From Trametopsis cervina (taxonomy: Eukaryota > Basidiomycota > Agaricomycetes > Polyporales > Irpicaceae), in contig MU278354.1 of the NCBI GenBank assembly GCA_022385755.1, positions 1 through 64,000 of the forward strand: a stretch of 64,000 bases of DNA, given 5' to 3'. The position numbers and the translations under genes are program-made. A model generated the notes under the pieces. It saw only the letters and a list, made by a program, of their open reading frames with translations. It had not been told where the DNA came from and searched no databases. Below are positions 1 through 9,655 of this stretch, in pieces (the first letter of the stretch is position 1; each line of letters starts with the position of its first letter).

Positions 1-500
1 CTCCGCACGGTCTCCGGATCCCTCCGGAACCTCGGACTCTTCCTTTCCCCGACCCTTCGGACTTCCGGTCCATCGGTCTATGACTCAGGCTCGGCATTAG
101 TAATTACGCCCGGAGTGGCACCATTCCTATTGTCCCCCTTCGTCATCATTGTTCATTGTTCATTGTCTCTTTCTTATTGTTCCCCTTCTATTGTCGCGTC
201 GCGCTATTGTCCTATTGTCCTGCCCGCCCTAAAGTGGTCCGTGCGCAGCCCCCCCCAGTAGTATATATACACGGCCTTCATCGCTCCTAGCCCTCATCTC
301 GACCTTTTGGTCTTAACTGGGCTAGGTAAGCCTTTACTTACTTACTTGTACTGTATATAGTTACTAATAACATTTTGGTCTTAACTGGGCTAGATTTGCG
401 CACAGCTTACTAGCTGTTTTCCTTGCATAAAGGATTACACCTTTCGGTGTCTTGAGTTCTAAGGTTATCCCTAGGCGTCACGTGACCAGTCTCCGTGACA
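1..500 (+). mobile_element. 3' part of an LTR, cut by window edge
   Basis: The sequence has a TATA box (GTATATATAC at 261-270). It is followed by two copies of a TTTTGGTCTTAACTGGGCTA motif, at 305 and 373. The first copy lies inside an imperfect stem formed by CCTAGCCC and GGGCTAGG. The block ends at ...CTCCGTGACA (491-500), a typical LTR 3' terminus. The complete solo LTR at 54280-54831 has the same plan: a TATA box about 260 bp from its end, duplicated GGTCTT motifs and a CGTGACA end. I infer the 3' part of a related LTR whose 5' end lies outside the window. No internal retroelement sequence follows, so a solo LTR is likely. Confidence 0.6.
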
Positions 501-946
501 GTTCTGAGTGTTGTGTAAAATGTGGATTGTAATTTGGTGTAAATTACAATGGTGAAAGCACATAAAGTGAGTTAGTGCTCTACATATCAACTACATGAAT
601 ACATATATTGCACTACTCTATGTAGAGTAATGGGTAGATTTGGTTCTGTTGGGTGTATTTAGTGGAGAAGGCTCAGAGGCTGGACACAGGCTCATGAGTG
701 AGATACAGAAAAAAGGTAAGGCACAGAGCTTACCTCTTCCTGAATGGCTTAGTGGGGTCCTTAATTGGGGTCAGTGGTGGGGGTGGTAATGGTGGTGGTG
801 GCCTCTACAAGCATCCCAATTAATTCTGCAAACCCACAGTCAACATGTCAAGGAACATACCAATTTGGAGGTGGTGGTTGGTAGTGCTGCAAAATCCCCC
901 ATCAACATCCTCATCCTTTTCTATAATCAAACCAGAACAAGAACAC
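501..946. other. Intergenic, no gene seen
   Basis: No convincing ORF, RNA gene or repeat was found. The stretch is AT-richer than the genes around it and contains a short GGTGGTGG-rich tract near 775-805. Confidence 0.5.
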
Positions 947-1285
947 TCACTTTATTGGCTTGTTACATGGGCAGTTCATAGCCGGGGGCTCCGCGCCCTG
1001 CACCGACTCCGATTGATTCTCGCCGCGCCGCTTCTCGCCCTTGCACTTCTCGCCCTCCTTGCCCTTCTTGCCCTTCCGCTTCCCGCCGCGCCGCTTCCTA
1101 CGCTTGCGCGTGCGCGTGGGCCGCACCGCGCTCAACCCCTCGCACACGGCTTTCTTGAGGAGTTTGAGCAGCGATGCGAGGTCCCCCTCTTCGTCCTCCT
1201 CTTCCTCCTCGTCTTCCTCGTCGTTTGGGGCGCAGGTGGGGGAAGAGAGGTTGGAGATGGGGATGGGGGTAAACTCGAACGACAT
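947..1285 (-). CDS. Small acidic/basic hypothetical protein
   Basis: This is an uninterrupted 112-codon frame from a real ATG. The product has an acidic run (DEEDEEEEEDEEGD, about residues 21-35), then a short segment that could be helical, then a strongly basic Lys/Arg/Gly tract. That resembles low-complexity nuclear proteins, but the composition could equally come from a GC-rich simple repeat, because several frames are open here. No domain is recognised. A second minus-strand frame upstream (to 1404) reads sensibly (start MRFKHPPSHFEDLHNF) and could belong to a longer gene, but no intron of normal length joins the two. Whether this is a real gene is uncertain. Confidence 0.3.
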   Translation of the reverse strand: MSFEFTPIPISNLSSPTCAPNDEEDEEEEEDEEGDLASLLKLLKKAVCEGLSAVRPTRTRKRRKRRGGKRKGKKGKEGEKCKGEKRRGENQSESVQGAEPPAMNCPCNKPIK

Positions 1286-2205
1286 CTCGTCTTATGCACC
1301 GGCCACCGCACATGCACCATTTTTAAGTGGTGTGCGATGGCCTCGTGTAAGCTTTCGAAGTTATGTAGATCCTCGAAGTGGGAGGGAGGATGCTTGAATC
1401 GCATTGTAACACCTCGTGTCGGCGGGAATTTGAGATTGGGGATGTGGGCGCGGCGTCGTTTGTTAGGATTGAGCAGGGGGATTGACTTTATGGGTGGAAG
1501 GCGGAGATGACGGGGGGTGTGCGAAGATCCGACGCGCTGCAGACCATTGTGCGTGCAAGTGCGGGCGATCGTTCAGCGCGCGAAGGGCTTCCATGTCTGC
1601 TGCCGAGTACGTGCGGATCGGAGCGCGATGCGCGTAGAAGGTTGGGCACGAGTCGCGAGTTTGGACACGAGTTGGTTTGGAAGTTTGTTCGAGTGGAGTG
1701 GAGTGGTGATTGACAGGATTTCGGAGGGGTTGTTATTGGAGATTGAAATGGGGAGGGGCCGTGAATCGAGGATGATTTGATTAGGAGAGATCGGTCGTTT
1801 TGAGTCTGATGCAGAGCTGGTCGCAAGCGTGAACGCGTCGTTCGATCAAGCGATAGTCAGACGTTTGTTGATGAGCGGACCTTACGCATAATCTGAGGGC
1901 AGACGACAGAGCTCAGACAAAACTTCCAAACCTCACATAACATACAACAAGAACCCACCGTCGCGATTGATCTGCAGAGCAAACCACCCCATCACAACGA
2001 TGGGGTCGCGACGATGTTGAGCGACCTACTCAGCTGAGGCGTCCCCTTCCTCAATTGAGTAAATAACTCAGAGCCACCGAGAACTAAGCAAGATCGTATT
2101 GATGGGCCAAGAGGAGCAGTCCTAGTGTACAGTGATTACGAGCTAAGTTTCGACCGGTCATTATATATAACGTGCATGAAAATGCGTGCGAACGTACATA
2201 TTCTT
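1286..2205. other. Intergenic, no supported gene
   Basis: Only overlapping short frames are present, on both strands. The 112-codon minus frame ending at 1488 is Ser/Pro-rich with no recognisable domain, and I do not call it. Confidence 0.45.
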
Positions 2206-2757
2206 TTACTTTTCAGCGCGATATCGCGCAGCCTCGGTGTCCTGCACCCAGCTATCGCAGTGTTAGTATCGTGCTGGTGAATTGAAAAGGGGAGAAGCGA
2301 CGTACCGGGCTACGCGCTCGTAATGTTCTTCAATCCATTGAGGATCCACTTGCGAGAGATTCCGACGCATGGGTTTGCTCGACGTCACAGCTTCCAGGCC
2401 TTCTAGCCATCTAACACAGTATAAATCACGTCAGTATCACACGATACAGCTGGAGACACGTACCTCTGGACTTTGCGGGGCGAGCAGTCCCCAGGAGCAT
2501 CTCCAGACAACATGGGAGGCTTTCTCGATCCGGAGAGGATGGAGAGACCAGCTATGTAGTGTAGAGAGGTCCTGGGGCGTTTCTCAGAGAGGTTGCAGCT
2601 CTTCCCTGTATTTCCTGTGAAGATGGGGCTCTCAGAACGTTGTAGTCTCTACGAACGGCGAGAAACACGCACCTGGAGATAACAGACCATCGACATATAC
2701 GTCGAACTCTGCTAGCCGACGATCTTCCATCCCGTTGCGTACATTTAACATGCTCAT
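2206..2757 (-). CDS. Unknown small protein, four exons
   Basis: Four exons join cleanly: 2673-2757, 2464-2614, 2306-2410 and 2206-2251. All three introns are about 50 nt, begin GTGCGT, GTACGT or GTACGT and end in CAG or TAG. The product is about 128 residues and begins MSMLNVRNGMEDRRLAEF. The C-terminal third is charged and probably helical (VDPQWIEEHYERVARW). No family is recognised. An in-frame TGA lies just before the chosen ATG, but an upstream stretch (2770-3048) also looks coding, so an extra 5' exon joined by splicing is possible. The consistent splice phases are the main reason to believe this gene. Confidence 0.55.
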
Positions 2758-3439
2758 AGCCGCAAGGGCTCACAGTATGTGGATTAAAAAATTAAAGGGT
2801 GGTGGTAGCGGTGGTGGTGTAGTCCAAGGTTTGTACGAGTACGCCCGGTGGTCATTACACCACGACCAAGGTTTGGATGGCGGTGCATAGACTTCCATCT
2901 TGGTCAAGCCGTGGTAGGGCGTGCGCCACCTATCAGTGCCCGGCATGTTCGAGAAGCACAGTTCCTGGCCTCGTGCGCGAACCGTCTGCAAGGGCTTCTG
3001 GGTGTGAACGTCAGTGCTTGTACGCGTGTCGTAGAGATCTTCGCACACCTAACTTACTAGCGGGTCCAGTCGTCTGTCTTGCCATTCTACACCTCGTCCA
3101 CTATATTCCTGCCGTATGTTCCTCCTCGCCGTGACGGGGTAATGAACAATATTGTCGAACGCTGCCGACGAGCGTGAAGGTTAACGTCAAGTCTGAAATT
3201 CATCACGGGCCGGGGCGCCTGACCCTGATATGATATGTCACCGAAAGACGTCATGCCATCCATCCACCAATCGATTTCACTCGCTGCCCACACAAACAAT
3301 CTTCCGCTCGTCCGCCGGGAGCGCACTCAATCTCTCCTCCCAGCCACCACCACCAGCTTCCGCGACCACCCGCTCACCCTTCTCCGTTCACACCTCCCAC
3401 CACCCATCCCGCCGCGCGCACTAACCGAATAGACTGAAG
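2758..3439. other. Upstream region with a coding-like stretch
   Basis: The minus-strand frame at 2770-3048 reads as plausible protein (for example MPGTDRWRTPYHGLTK), has a possible TTAG acceptor before it, and could be a 5' exon of the gene at 2206-2757. No ATG exon could be joined with confidence. The part from about 3330 to 3439 must hold the promoter of the lactonase gene at 3440. It is C-rich and ends ACTAACCGAATAGACTGAAG before the ATG. Confidence 0.35.
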
Positions 3440-4310
3440 ATGTCGAGCATCCACGCGCCGTCTGCGCCCGTCCTGTGCTCCTTCGCGAACCCGGAGGAGC
3501 TCGTCGAGTCCCTCGCGGCATTCATCATCAAAGCCCAGAAAGAGTCCATCCAGAAGAAAGGCCGCTTCACCGTCGCCGTATCCGGCGGCTCGCTCCCCAA
3601 ACAGCTGAACGGCCTCATTGGAAAGCCCGGTGTCAAATGGGATAAATGGTATGCACTACCCCTCTCCCGTTTATCATTATGAGATAGCGCGCTGACCTAT
3701 GCACCATAGGCAGGTATTCTACGCAGACGAGCGCATCGTCCCGCTCGACCACGAAGACTCAAACCACGCGCTCTGCACCGCAGAACTCTGGTCCAAAGTC
3801 CCCATCCCCGCCTCCAACATCCACACAATCGACGCCTCCCTCCTCCCCGCCGCGTCCGCCTCCCCCGCCGACGAAGACGCGCTCGAAGAGCTCGCAGACG
3901 CCTACGAACAAGAGCTCATCCGCGAATTCGCCTCCAAAGACTCCGCCCGTTTCCCCATATTCGACCTCATCCTCCTAGGCGTCGGACCAGACGGACACAC
4001 CTGCTCGCTCTTCCCGGGGCACCCCCTCTTGAGCGAGGACGACCGGTGGGTGGCGTATATCACCGACAGCCCGAAGCCGCCCGCGCGGCGCATCACGTTC
4101 ACGTATCCGGTGCTGAACCATGCTGCGCGTGTTGCGTTCGTTGCGGCGGGCGAGAATAAGGCGGAGACGTTGCGGACTGTGTTGGATGTGCCGGAGGAGG
4201 GCTTGCCGGCGTCGCGTGTTAGGCCGATTACCCCCGGGCAGGTGTGGTGGTTTGTGGATGAGGCGGCGGCGGGGAAGATTGCGTATCCGAAGACGCCGTT
4301 GAAGCTCTAG
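3440..4310 (+). CDS. 6-phosphogluconolactonase
   Basis: This enzyme hydrolyses 6-phosphogluconolactone to 6-phosphogluconate, step two of the oxidative pentose-phosphate pathway, in the cytosol. Two exons (3440-3648 and 3710-4310) are split by a 61-nt intron (GTATGC...ATAG). The product is 269 residues, the usual length for the SOL/PGLS family. Family motifs are clear: [12 protein letters not shown] near residues 46-57, [15 protein letters not shown] just after the intron, and [18 protein letters not shown] in the second half. The C-terminus ([13 protein letters not shown]) also fits. The ATG is the first in frame, and the glucosamine-phosphate-isomerase-like fold appears complete. The gene is convergent with the PXA gene at 4639. 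A third-position C/G bias is strong in exon 2, as expected for a well-expressed gene. Confidence 0.95.
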
Positions 4311-4638
4311 AGAGGAGAGGAGAGGGAGGGGAGGGAGAGGGGGGGATGGAAGAAAGAAAGCAAATTGTATTGTACGTCGTGCACGGACTGCGCCCGTTGA
4401 CCTATAGACTTGTTCTCGTTTGCTCTTTATTTGTAAGGTTATCTCAATCCCTTGCATGATATGATACGCTTGAGTTTCGAAGTCATGTCGTTCGTGTAAT
4501 GATAGGACAGGAACAGCGATGATTACTACGAGCCAGCATACGTACACATAAATCCGCGAAACAGGATATAACCAGCACAGCAAGGGTATACAACACGACA
4601 CACACCACACAACACGTAACATTCGTCCACAACTAAGA
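4311..4638. other. Convergent 3' intergenic region
   Basis: The 328 bp between two convergent stop codons hold the 3' UTRs. They begin with a purine-rich GAGAGGAGAGG tract (about 4311-4350). No gene is seen. Confidence 0.6.
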
Positions 4639-6524
4639 CTAGGGCGGCCGCGAATCAGGCCTAGGCGGCGTCAGATCCGTCGCCAGACTCTCAAAGCTCC
4701 CTCGTGGCGTCTGCACCCCCGCCCCTCCCGCGCCCCCTCCTCCTGCACCCTCTTCCGCGCTGGGACTGCTCACGCCCATCTCGGGAAAGAGCGCGAGCAG
4801 CACGAGGTCCATCAGGAAGAGCAGTAGATGGGCATTACACTCCGGCGACGCGAACGGCTCCAAAAGCATCTCATCCACCCTCTCATCCCCACCCACGCCC
4901 AATACAATCTGCAACGGACGCGGAATCATCCCTCGCAGCCGCCGCGCAAGTGCAGCGCGCAACACCACCTGTTCATCCACCGACGGATCAGCCGGCGGGG
5001 TACTCGGCCACCCGCCCGGAAAAAGCGCATTTCGGGCGGAAGAGAGGAGGTGGGTGAGGGGGGGTGGGGAGAGGAGGTGGGTGTGGAGGAGGTGCGGGAG
5101 GAGAGGGGAGAGGAGGGGGGAGAGGGGGGTTAGGAGGAGGGAGAGGGTGTGGGAGAGGGCGGGGGGGAGGGCGCGTGGGGGTGTGTTATGGGGGGAAGAG
5201 GGGGAAGGGGAGGGGCAGGAGAGGAGGGTGAGGAGGAGGGTGAGGAGGGGGGAGATGTAGTTTGGTGGGGGTGTGGTGGCGGCGGGAAGAGAGGGGGGGA
5301 GAGGAGGTGTGGGTGGCGGGGAGAGCAGAGGTGGGTCTGGTGAGGCCAAGGGTTGGGTGGTGGTGAAGCCGAAGCTCAGACTTCCAGGGATCGTGCTCTT
5401 CTCCTTCTCCTCTCCCTTGTCCTTGTGTGCGGGTATGGGTGCGGGTGCAGGATACGTTCTCGCACCAGCCTGGTTCACCTTCTTGATCGTGTCAACCGTA
5501 TGTCGGTATGCGTGCATACATGCTAGGCAGAACCCTGAGATGGACCGGATGGCGGACAGGAAGAATATGAGGAGGGCTTGGAATGAGAATGTGCTCGTGC
5601 TTGTGGATGGGTTTGGTGAGGAGCCAGGGTGGTGCGGTTGGGAGGTGGTGGGACCTAGGGACTGGAGGGAGTGAGTATGCAGAGGATGCGAGCGGACGAG
5701 CGAAGCGAAAGTAGATGCATTGGAATCACAATGTTATGTACATGATCCCAGCCGTACACCAATAATATCATAACGAAAGCACGTACCTCGCTCTTCTCCA
5801 TCCCCCTCTCAGCCCCCAACAGCCCCAACACCTGCTGATGCACAAACCACGGCTGCACGACCCTCGGGAACACACCCCCCAGCACAACCTTCACCAAAAT
5901 CTCGCGCACAATAAACCGCTCCGGCTCCGCCTCATAGTCCTCCTCCGGCAAACACACACGCAGGACATCATCCAGCGCCTGGCGCACATACGCATCGTCC
6001 ACGACGCCCTCTGCCGATATCGCCATATGCGGCTGCATGTTGTGGAACATCTGCGCGAGCGTCGCCGCGCCGCCCGCCGCATACGAGGTGTGCAGTTTCG
6101 AGCGGGCGGTGCGGTAGTCCAGGACGTGCTGCGTGAGCAGATTCGGTACGTCCCGAAAGAAGAGAGGCGCGAAATCGGTGTGGACGACGCGGGATTCGAG
6201 CGTGGAGATGACGCGCGCGAGCACGCGCGTTATGTCCGGGAGGAACTCTTTATCGTACCGCGTTATCTTCGTCCACCACGGGTGGACGTACGCGCGGAGG
6301 ACGAGGGCTATGAGGGTGTAGAGCTCTTCGTTTATTTCGGGGGTGGCGGAGGGGGAGGTTAGGAGGGGAGGGAGGGGGGAGGAGGGGGGGAGGGTGGGGA
6401 AGAGGAGGCGGCGCGCGAGGCTGGGCGGTTTGGGGGTGGGCTTGGGCTGTGGGTTATCCGCCTGCGAGGAGGTGAACGATTGGACGGAGCGCGCTACTTG
6501 GCGGCGGGGGGCTGAGCTCATCGT
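4639..6524 (-). CDS. PXA-domain protein
   Basis: PXA (PX-associated) domains occur in sorting-nexin-like membrane-trafficking proteins. There are two exons (5787-6524 and 4639-5661) with a 125-nt intron starting GTACGT. The product is about 586 residues. The first exon carries a PXA domain from about residue 65 to 240, with WWTKITRYDKEFLPDITRVL, then FFRDVPNLLTQHVLDYR and FIVREILVKVVLGGVFPRV. The second exon starts with a Ser/Pro linker, then a hydrophobic segment (FSFQALLIFFLSAIRSISGF, about 270-290) that may be a membrane helix. A very Pro-rich low-complexity stretch follows, and then a folded-looking C-terminus. I chose MSSAPRRQ as the start; an upstream in-frame ATG at 6650 would fall inside the MITE-like repeat. 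No PX domain is seen, as in other short fungal PXA proteins. Confidence 0.85.
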
Positions 6525-6635
6525 CCCAGACGTCGTCGAACGCGAAGCAGAGCAATGAACGCAGAGTGATCGCTGTAGCAGGCGAAGAGGCGTGCTGTAA
6601 TCCAGCTCACGACACGCACGCGCGCTACTGTACAA

Positions 6636-7252
6636 TAAGGTAGACGTCACTAGGAACGGGCACCCTTATGTAAGCGGCGCGTCTATTGTAAGCGCCGGCC
6701 AATATCGCGAGTTCAAAAAATTTTGAAGTCGGAATGGAGGGGCAGATATGAACTTTCAACACTTCAATTATATGTGACTCTTACTTAATCCTTATTTTTG
6801 TGTTTCTGACAGCTCTCATCCCCTGGATGAGGGGTCTTGTCTTTGCTATCATCTGGTGACCGTGTAGCTGCGGCTGTCCATCAGCGCCGGTCAGCTGAAC
6901 GGATCACGCCGCGCTCATGTCCGTGATCCGCTATCCATATAAGGCAGGTATGGATTTAGCGCTTAACAGGCGCCCGGCCAAATCGTAGCCATGATTTTTT
7001 CAACATGGCTCCAGACGACTCGGAAAGTCGAAATGATGCGTTTTAGTTCGAAAAATATTTTTGGTCAATAAATATTTTCTCTCAACAAGAATCGACTAAA
7101 CCTTCAATAGGAATCAAAGAACACATCCTTACGCCTTATCCCCATTGATTACTTCCCCACTCCGAGAGTTGTGCCCGTCGCTATTGTCGACGTCGACGTC
7201 GGCGGGCGTCTGCTTACATAAGGGGTGCCCGTTCCTAGTGACGTCTACCTTA
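6636..7252. mobile_element. MITE-like element with 40-bp TIRs
   Basis: The two ends are inverted repeats of about 40 bp with a single-base indel: AGGTAGACGTCACTAGGAAC... inward from 6638, and its complement ending at 7250. Both ends are flanked by TA, which fits a TA target duplication (Tc1/mariner-like). There is no transposase ORF in the 617 bp, so this is a non-autonomous element. Inside is another perfect inverted repeat, GGATCACG (6901-6908) and CGTGATCC (6922-6929). It fills nearly all of the divergent intergenic region between the PXA gene (start 6524) and the membrane-protein gene (start 7269). Confidence 0.88.
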
Positions 7253-7268
7253 GATCAGGATACGTGTG

Positions 7269-9120
7269 ATGGGCGCTCCGGTGGTGGCGGCCACGCGGGG
7301 ATCGCCTAAACGGGCATTGCCGCTCGGCTGGAAATTGGCAACAAACAATTCAGCTCAGGGACCCGTCTTGTCTGTCTCATGTAGCCCCCTCCCTCCGCCG
7401 CCGTTCGACACACACGTTCCTTCCCGCTGCTCTCACCGTCGTCCCCGACGACCCCCGCGCGCTGGGCCCCCTACCCAAGAATCGCGTCTGGAGACATACC
7501 GGTGAGTTGTTCGTCGCGATGATGATGATGACACCTTTTTTCCCTCAAATGTTGCGCGCTGACTGGCCCGCTGCCATCGCAGTTGCCAAGGTCGCCCACG
7601 GTCCAAGACAAGACACGCAGCCAGCACCATCGCACCGCCCATACCCTACACCCACTCGTTTCAGCCCACACACTCTTTCACCTGCTTGCGCGGATGCACG
7701 TCCCTGCGCGGACACTCGCCCCGCGCAGCTCTAGCGGGGGCGCAGGGGGCCTGTCAACCGATACCATAATCATAATCTCGGTCGTCTGCGGCTGCGTCGT
7801 AATCTTAGCTTTCACCCTCTTCCTCTGGAGATTACTCGCGCGCTGCTTCAAGCCTGCCCGATCGAACCCCCTCCCGCCCGTACAGGACCTCGCGCACCGG
7901 CGCGAGCAGCAGCTCGCTGCGTTCACCGCTAGCAGGCAGAGTCAGTGGTTGGACCCGTCGGGCTCGGCGTTGACGGCGCATGCGTCGTTTCAGACTGGAA
8001 GCTCGGTGTCGTTGTTGCCGAACCAGGAGAAGAACGCGAGTACGTACACTGATGACGGGACGACGGCGGAGAGCTCTATGCATTCTCCTGTGACGATGGA
8101 AATGGACCCCGCGCTACAGCCTCCCAACCCGATGTTTTATCCTCCAGCAACCTCAGCAACCTCCAGCCCTCACATCAGTATGATCAGCACGGATTCTTCC
8201 TACAGCACACTCCCTCGCACTGGTGTCTCCCCTTCACCGAGTAAACAGCCGTCCGAAGCAGAAGCGTTTTCCACTTCACAGCTATCTGTCGAAGGTGGCG
8301 TCGTCCCACAGGTATACCCGCGACCCCAGACGCGCACCCCGTCGCGAAGCAACATGCGTTCATTGTCTCGAGGACGACCCCAGTCGCAAATATCAGTGGG
8401 AACAAGTTACAGCGGTCACACAATGCGAAGCAGTAGCGTGCGAGGCGCGCCACATAAACCCTACAGCGGTGTTCAGATTGTGTTACCCGCGCCCTTGGCG
8501 TCGGACGTTCCTACACACCAGCGGGTGTCTACATACGAACTGCCGTCGCGGAATAGTATGTTTGTCGATCAGTGGGTAGCGGTGGGCTCTCGTCCGGTCA
8601 CAGCTGAAGAACCCGGTAGACCGAGAAAATCGTCGTCAACGAGTTCCCGTAGGAGTAAGTGTTCCTATTTGCAATGGTGAAAACATCATGATTTACGTTT
8701 TGTATCACAGGTCAGAGATCGGCGTCCACGCCTCCAAGTCAACGGGATTCTCAACCTCTCCCGCCGCTACCTACAGGCGAGCCGAGACGAATGCCGTCAG
8801 CCTCCTCCGGTGTCAGCAAGCGTCAGATGGCCTCCCAGCACTCGCGCTCTGCGTCGTCGCTGCGACATGAGCTATCCAAAGACCCATACGCGTCCGTGCC
8901 TCCCGCGCAGACGTACAGCAACCTCGCGAACCTAGCCGAATCGTCGTTCGAGATTAACGACATTATGAGGGACCGCGGCCGGGCCCATGTGGGCTTGGAC
9001 TCCGTGGATGTGACACCGTCTTCGTCGTTCCAATCGACGGCGGTCTCTGCGCCTTCGACGCCTCAAACGCGATCACGTTCGCAGTCGAGATCGAAGCTGC
9101 AAAGAAACCCTGCGCGGTAG
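7269..9120 (+). CDS. Single-pass membrane protein, Ser-rich
   Basis: Three exons (7269-7501, 7729-8654, 8711-9120) keep one frame and give about 522 residues. The only strong feature is one transmembrane helix (TDTIIIISVVCGCVVILAFT, about residues 87-106), followed by a basic WRLLARCFKPAR stop-transfer segment. A long Ser/Pro/Thr/Arg-rich, probably disordered cytosolic tail comes after it, with many RSxS-type sites (SRSQSRSKLQRNPAR at the end). Exons 2 and 3 are well supported. Exon 1 is less sure: it lacks a signal peptide, its intron is long (227 nt), and another frame there (TVVPDDPRALGPLPKNRVW) also looks coding. The chosen ATG lies 17 bp from the MITE-like repeat, so transcription would start inside that element. 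No named family is recognised. Confidence 0.65.
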
Positions 9121-9655
9121 CAAGCGGCAGCGCTGGCCTCCTCCTGAGGTCCAGCAAATCCGGTTCCGGCTTTGACGTATGATACAAAGGCATTCGCTCG
9201 CAGCAGGGCGTGTACATTACCTCCATCTCCATCTCGACCACACGACTATCATCAGCATTATCGGCATCCCCCATCATCCCTCGACGCAAAGACAATCTCT
9301 AATCCGCTATTTATTGTTATGTAGCCCTCGTTCTGCAGTCGCTCGTTCACGCTAGTCAGTCACACATGTTGCCCCCACCTGGTTATATGCCGCGTTCGCG
9401 CGCAGACACACCCGACACTACATCAGCACACGTCTAATAGAGCAGTTCATATGCAAATGCATGCAATGGCCTCTCCCTCATGTGGGAGAGCCAGACGGCA
9501 AGTCACATTATCATCCTCGAATGCGAGGGGAAGAAATGGAGAATGAAATACAAGCAGGGAAAAAGTTTGAGAGTAAGAGCACGTAATACAGCAATGAGTG
9601 AATGCACGGTAATGTAATTGTATGATCAGTGAGTGAGCTTTGGAGTGCGGGATCA
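9121..9655. other. Convergent 3' intergenic region
   Basis: This lies between two convergent stop codons. No ORF or RNA gene is supported. It presumably holds both 3' UTRs. Confidence 0.55.

Noticed and set aside
845..1510. 221-codon plus frame
   Set aside because: It is a low-complexity Leu/Ala product opposite other open frames in a GC-rich simple-sequence stretch.
4704..5674. Several plus-strand Gly/Arg-rich frames
   Set aside because: They are antisense to the Pro-rich part of the PXA gene; low-complexity artefacts.
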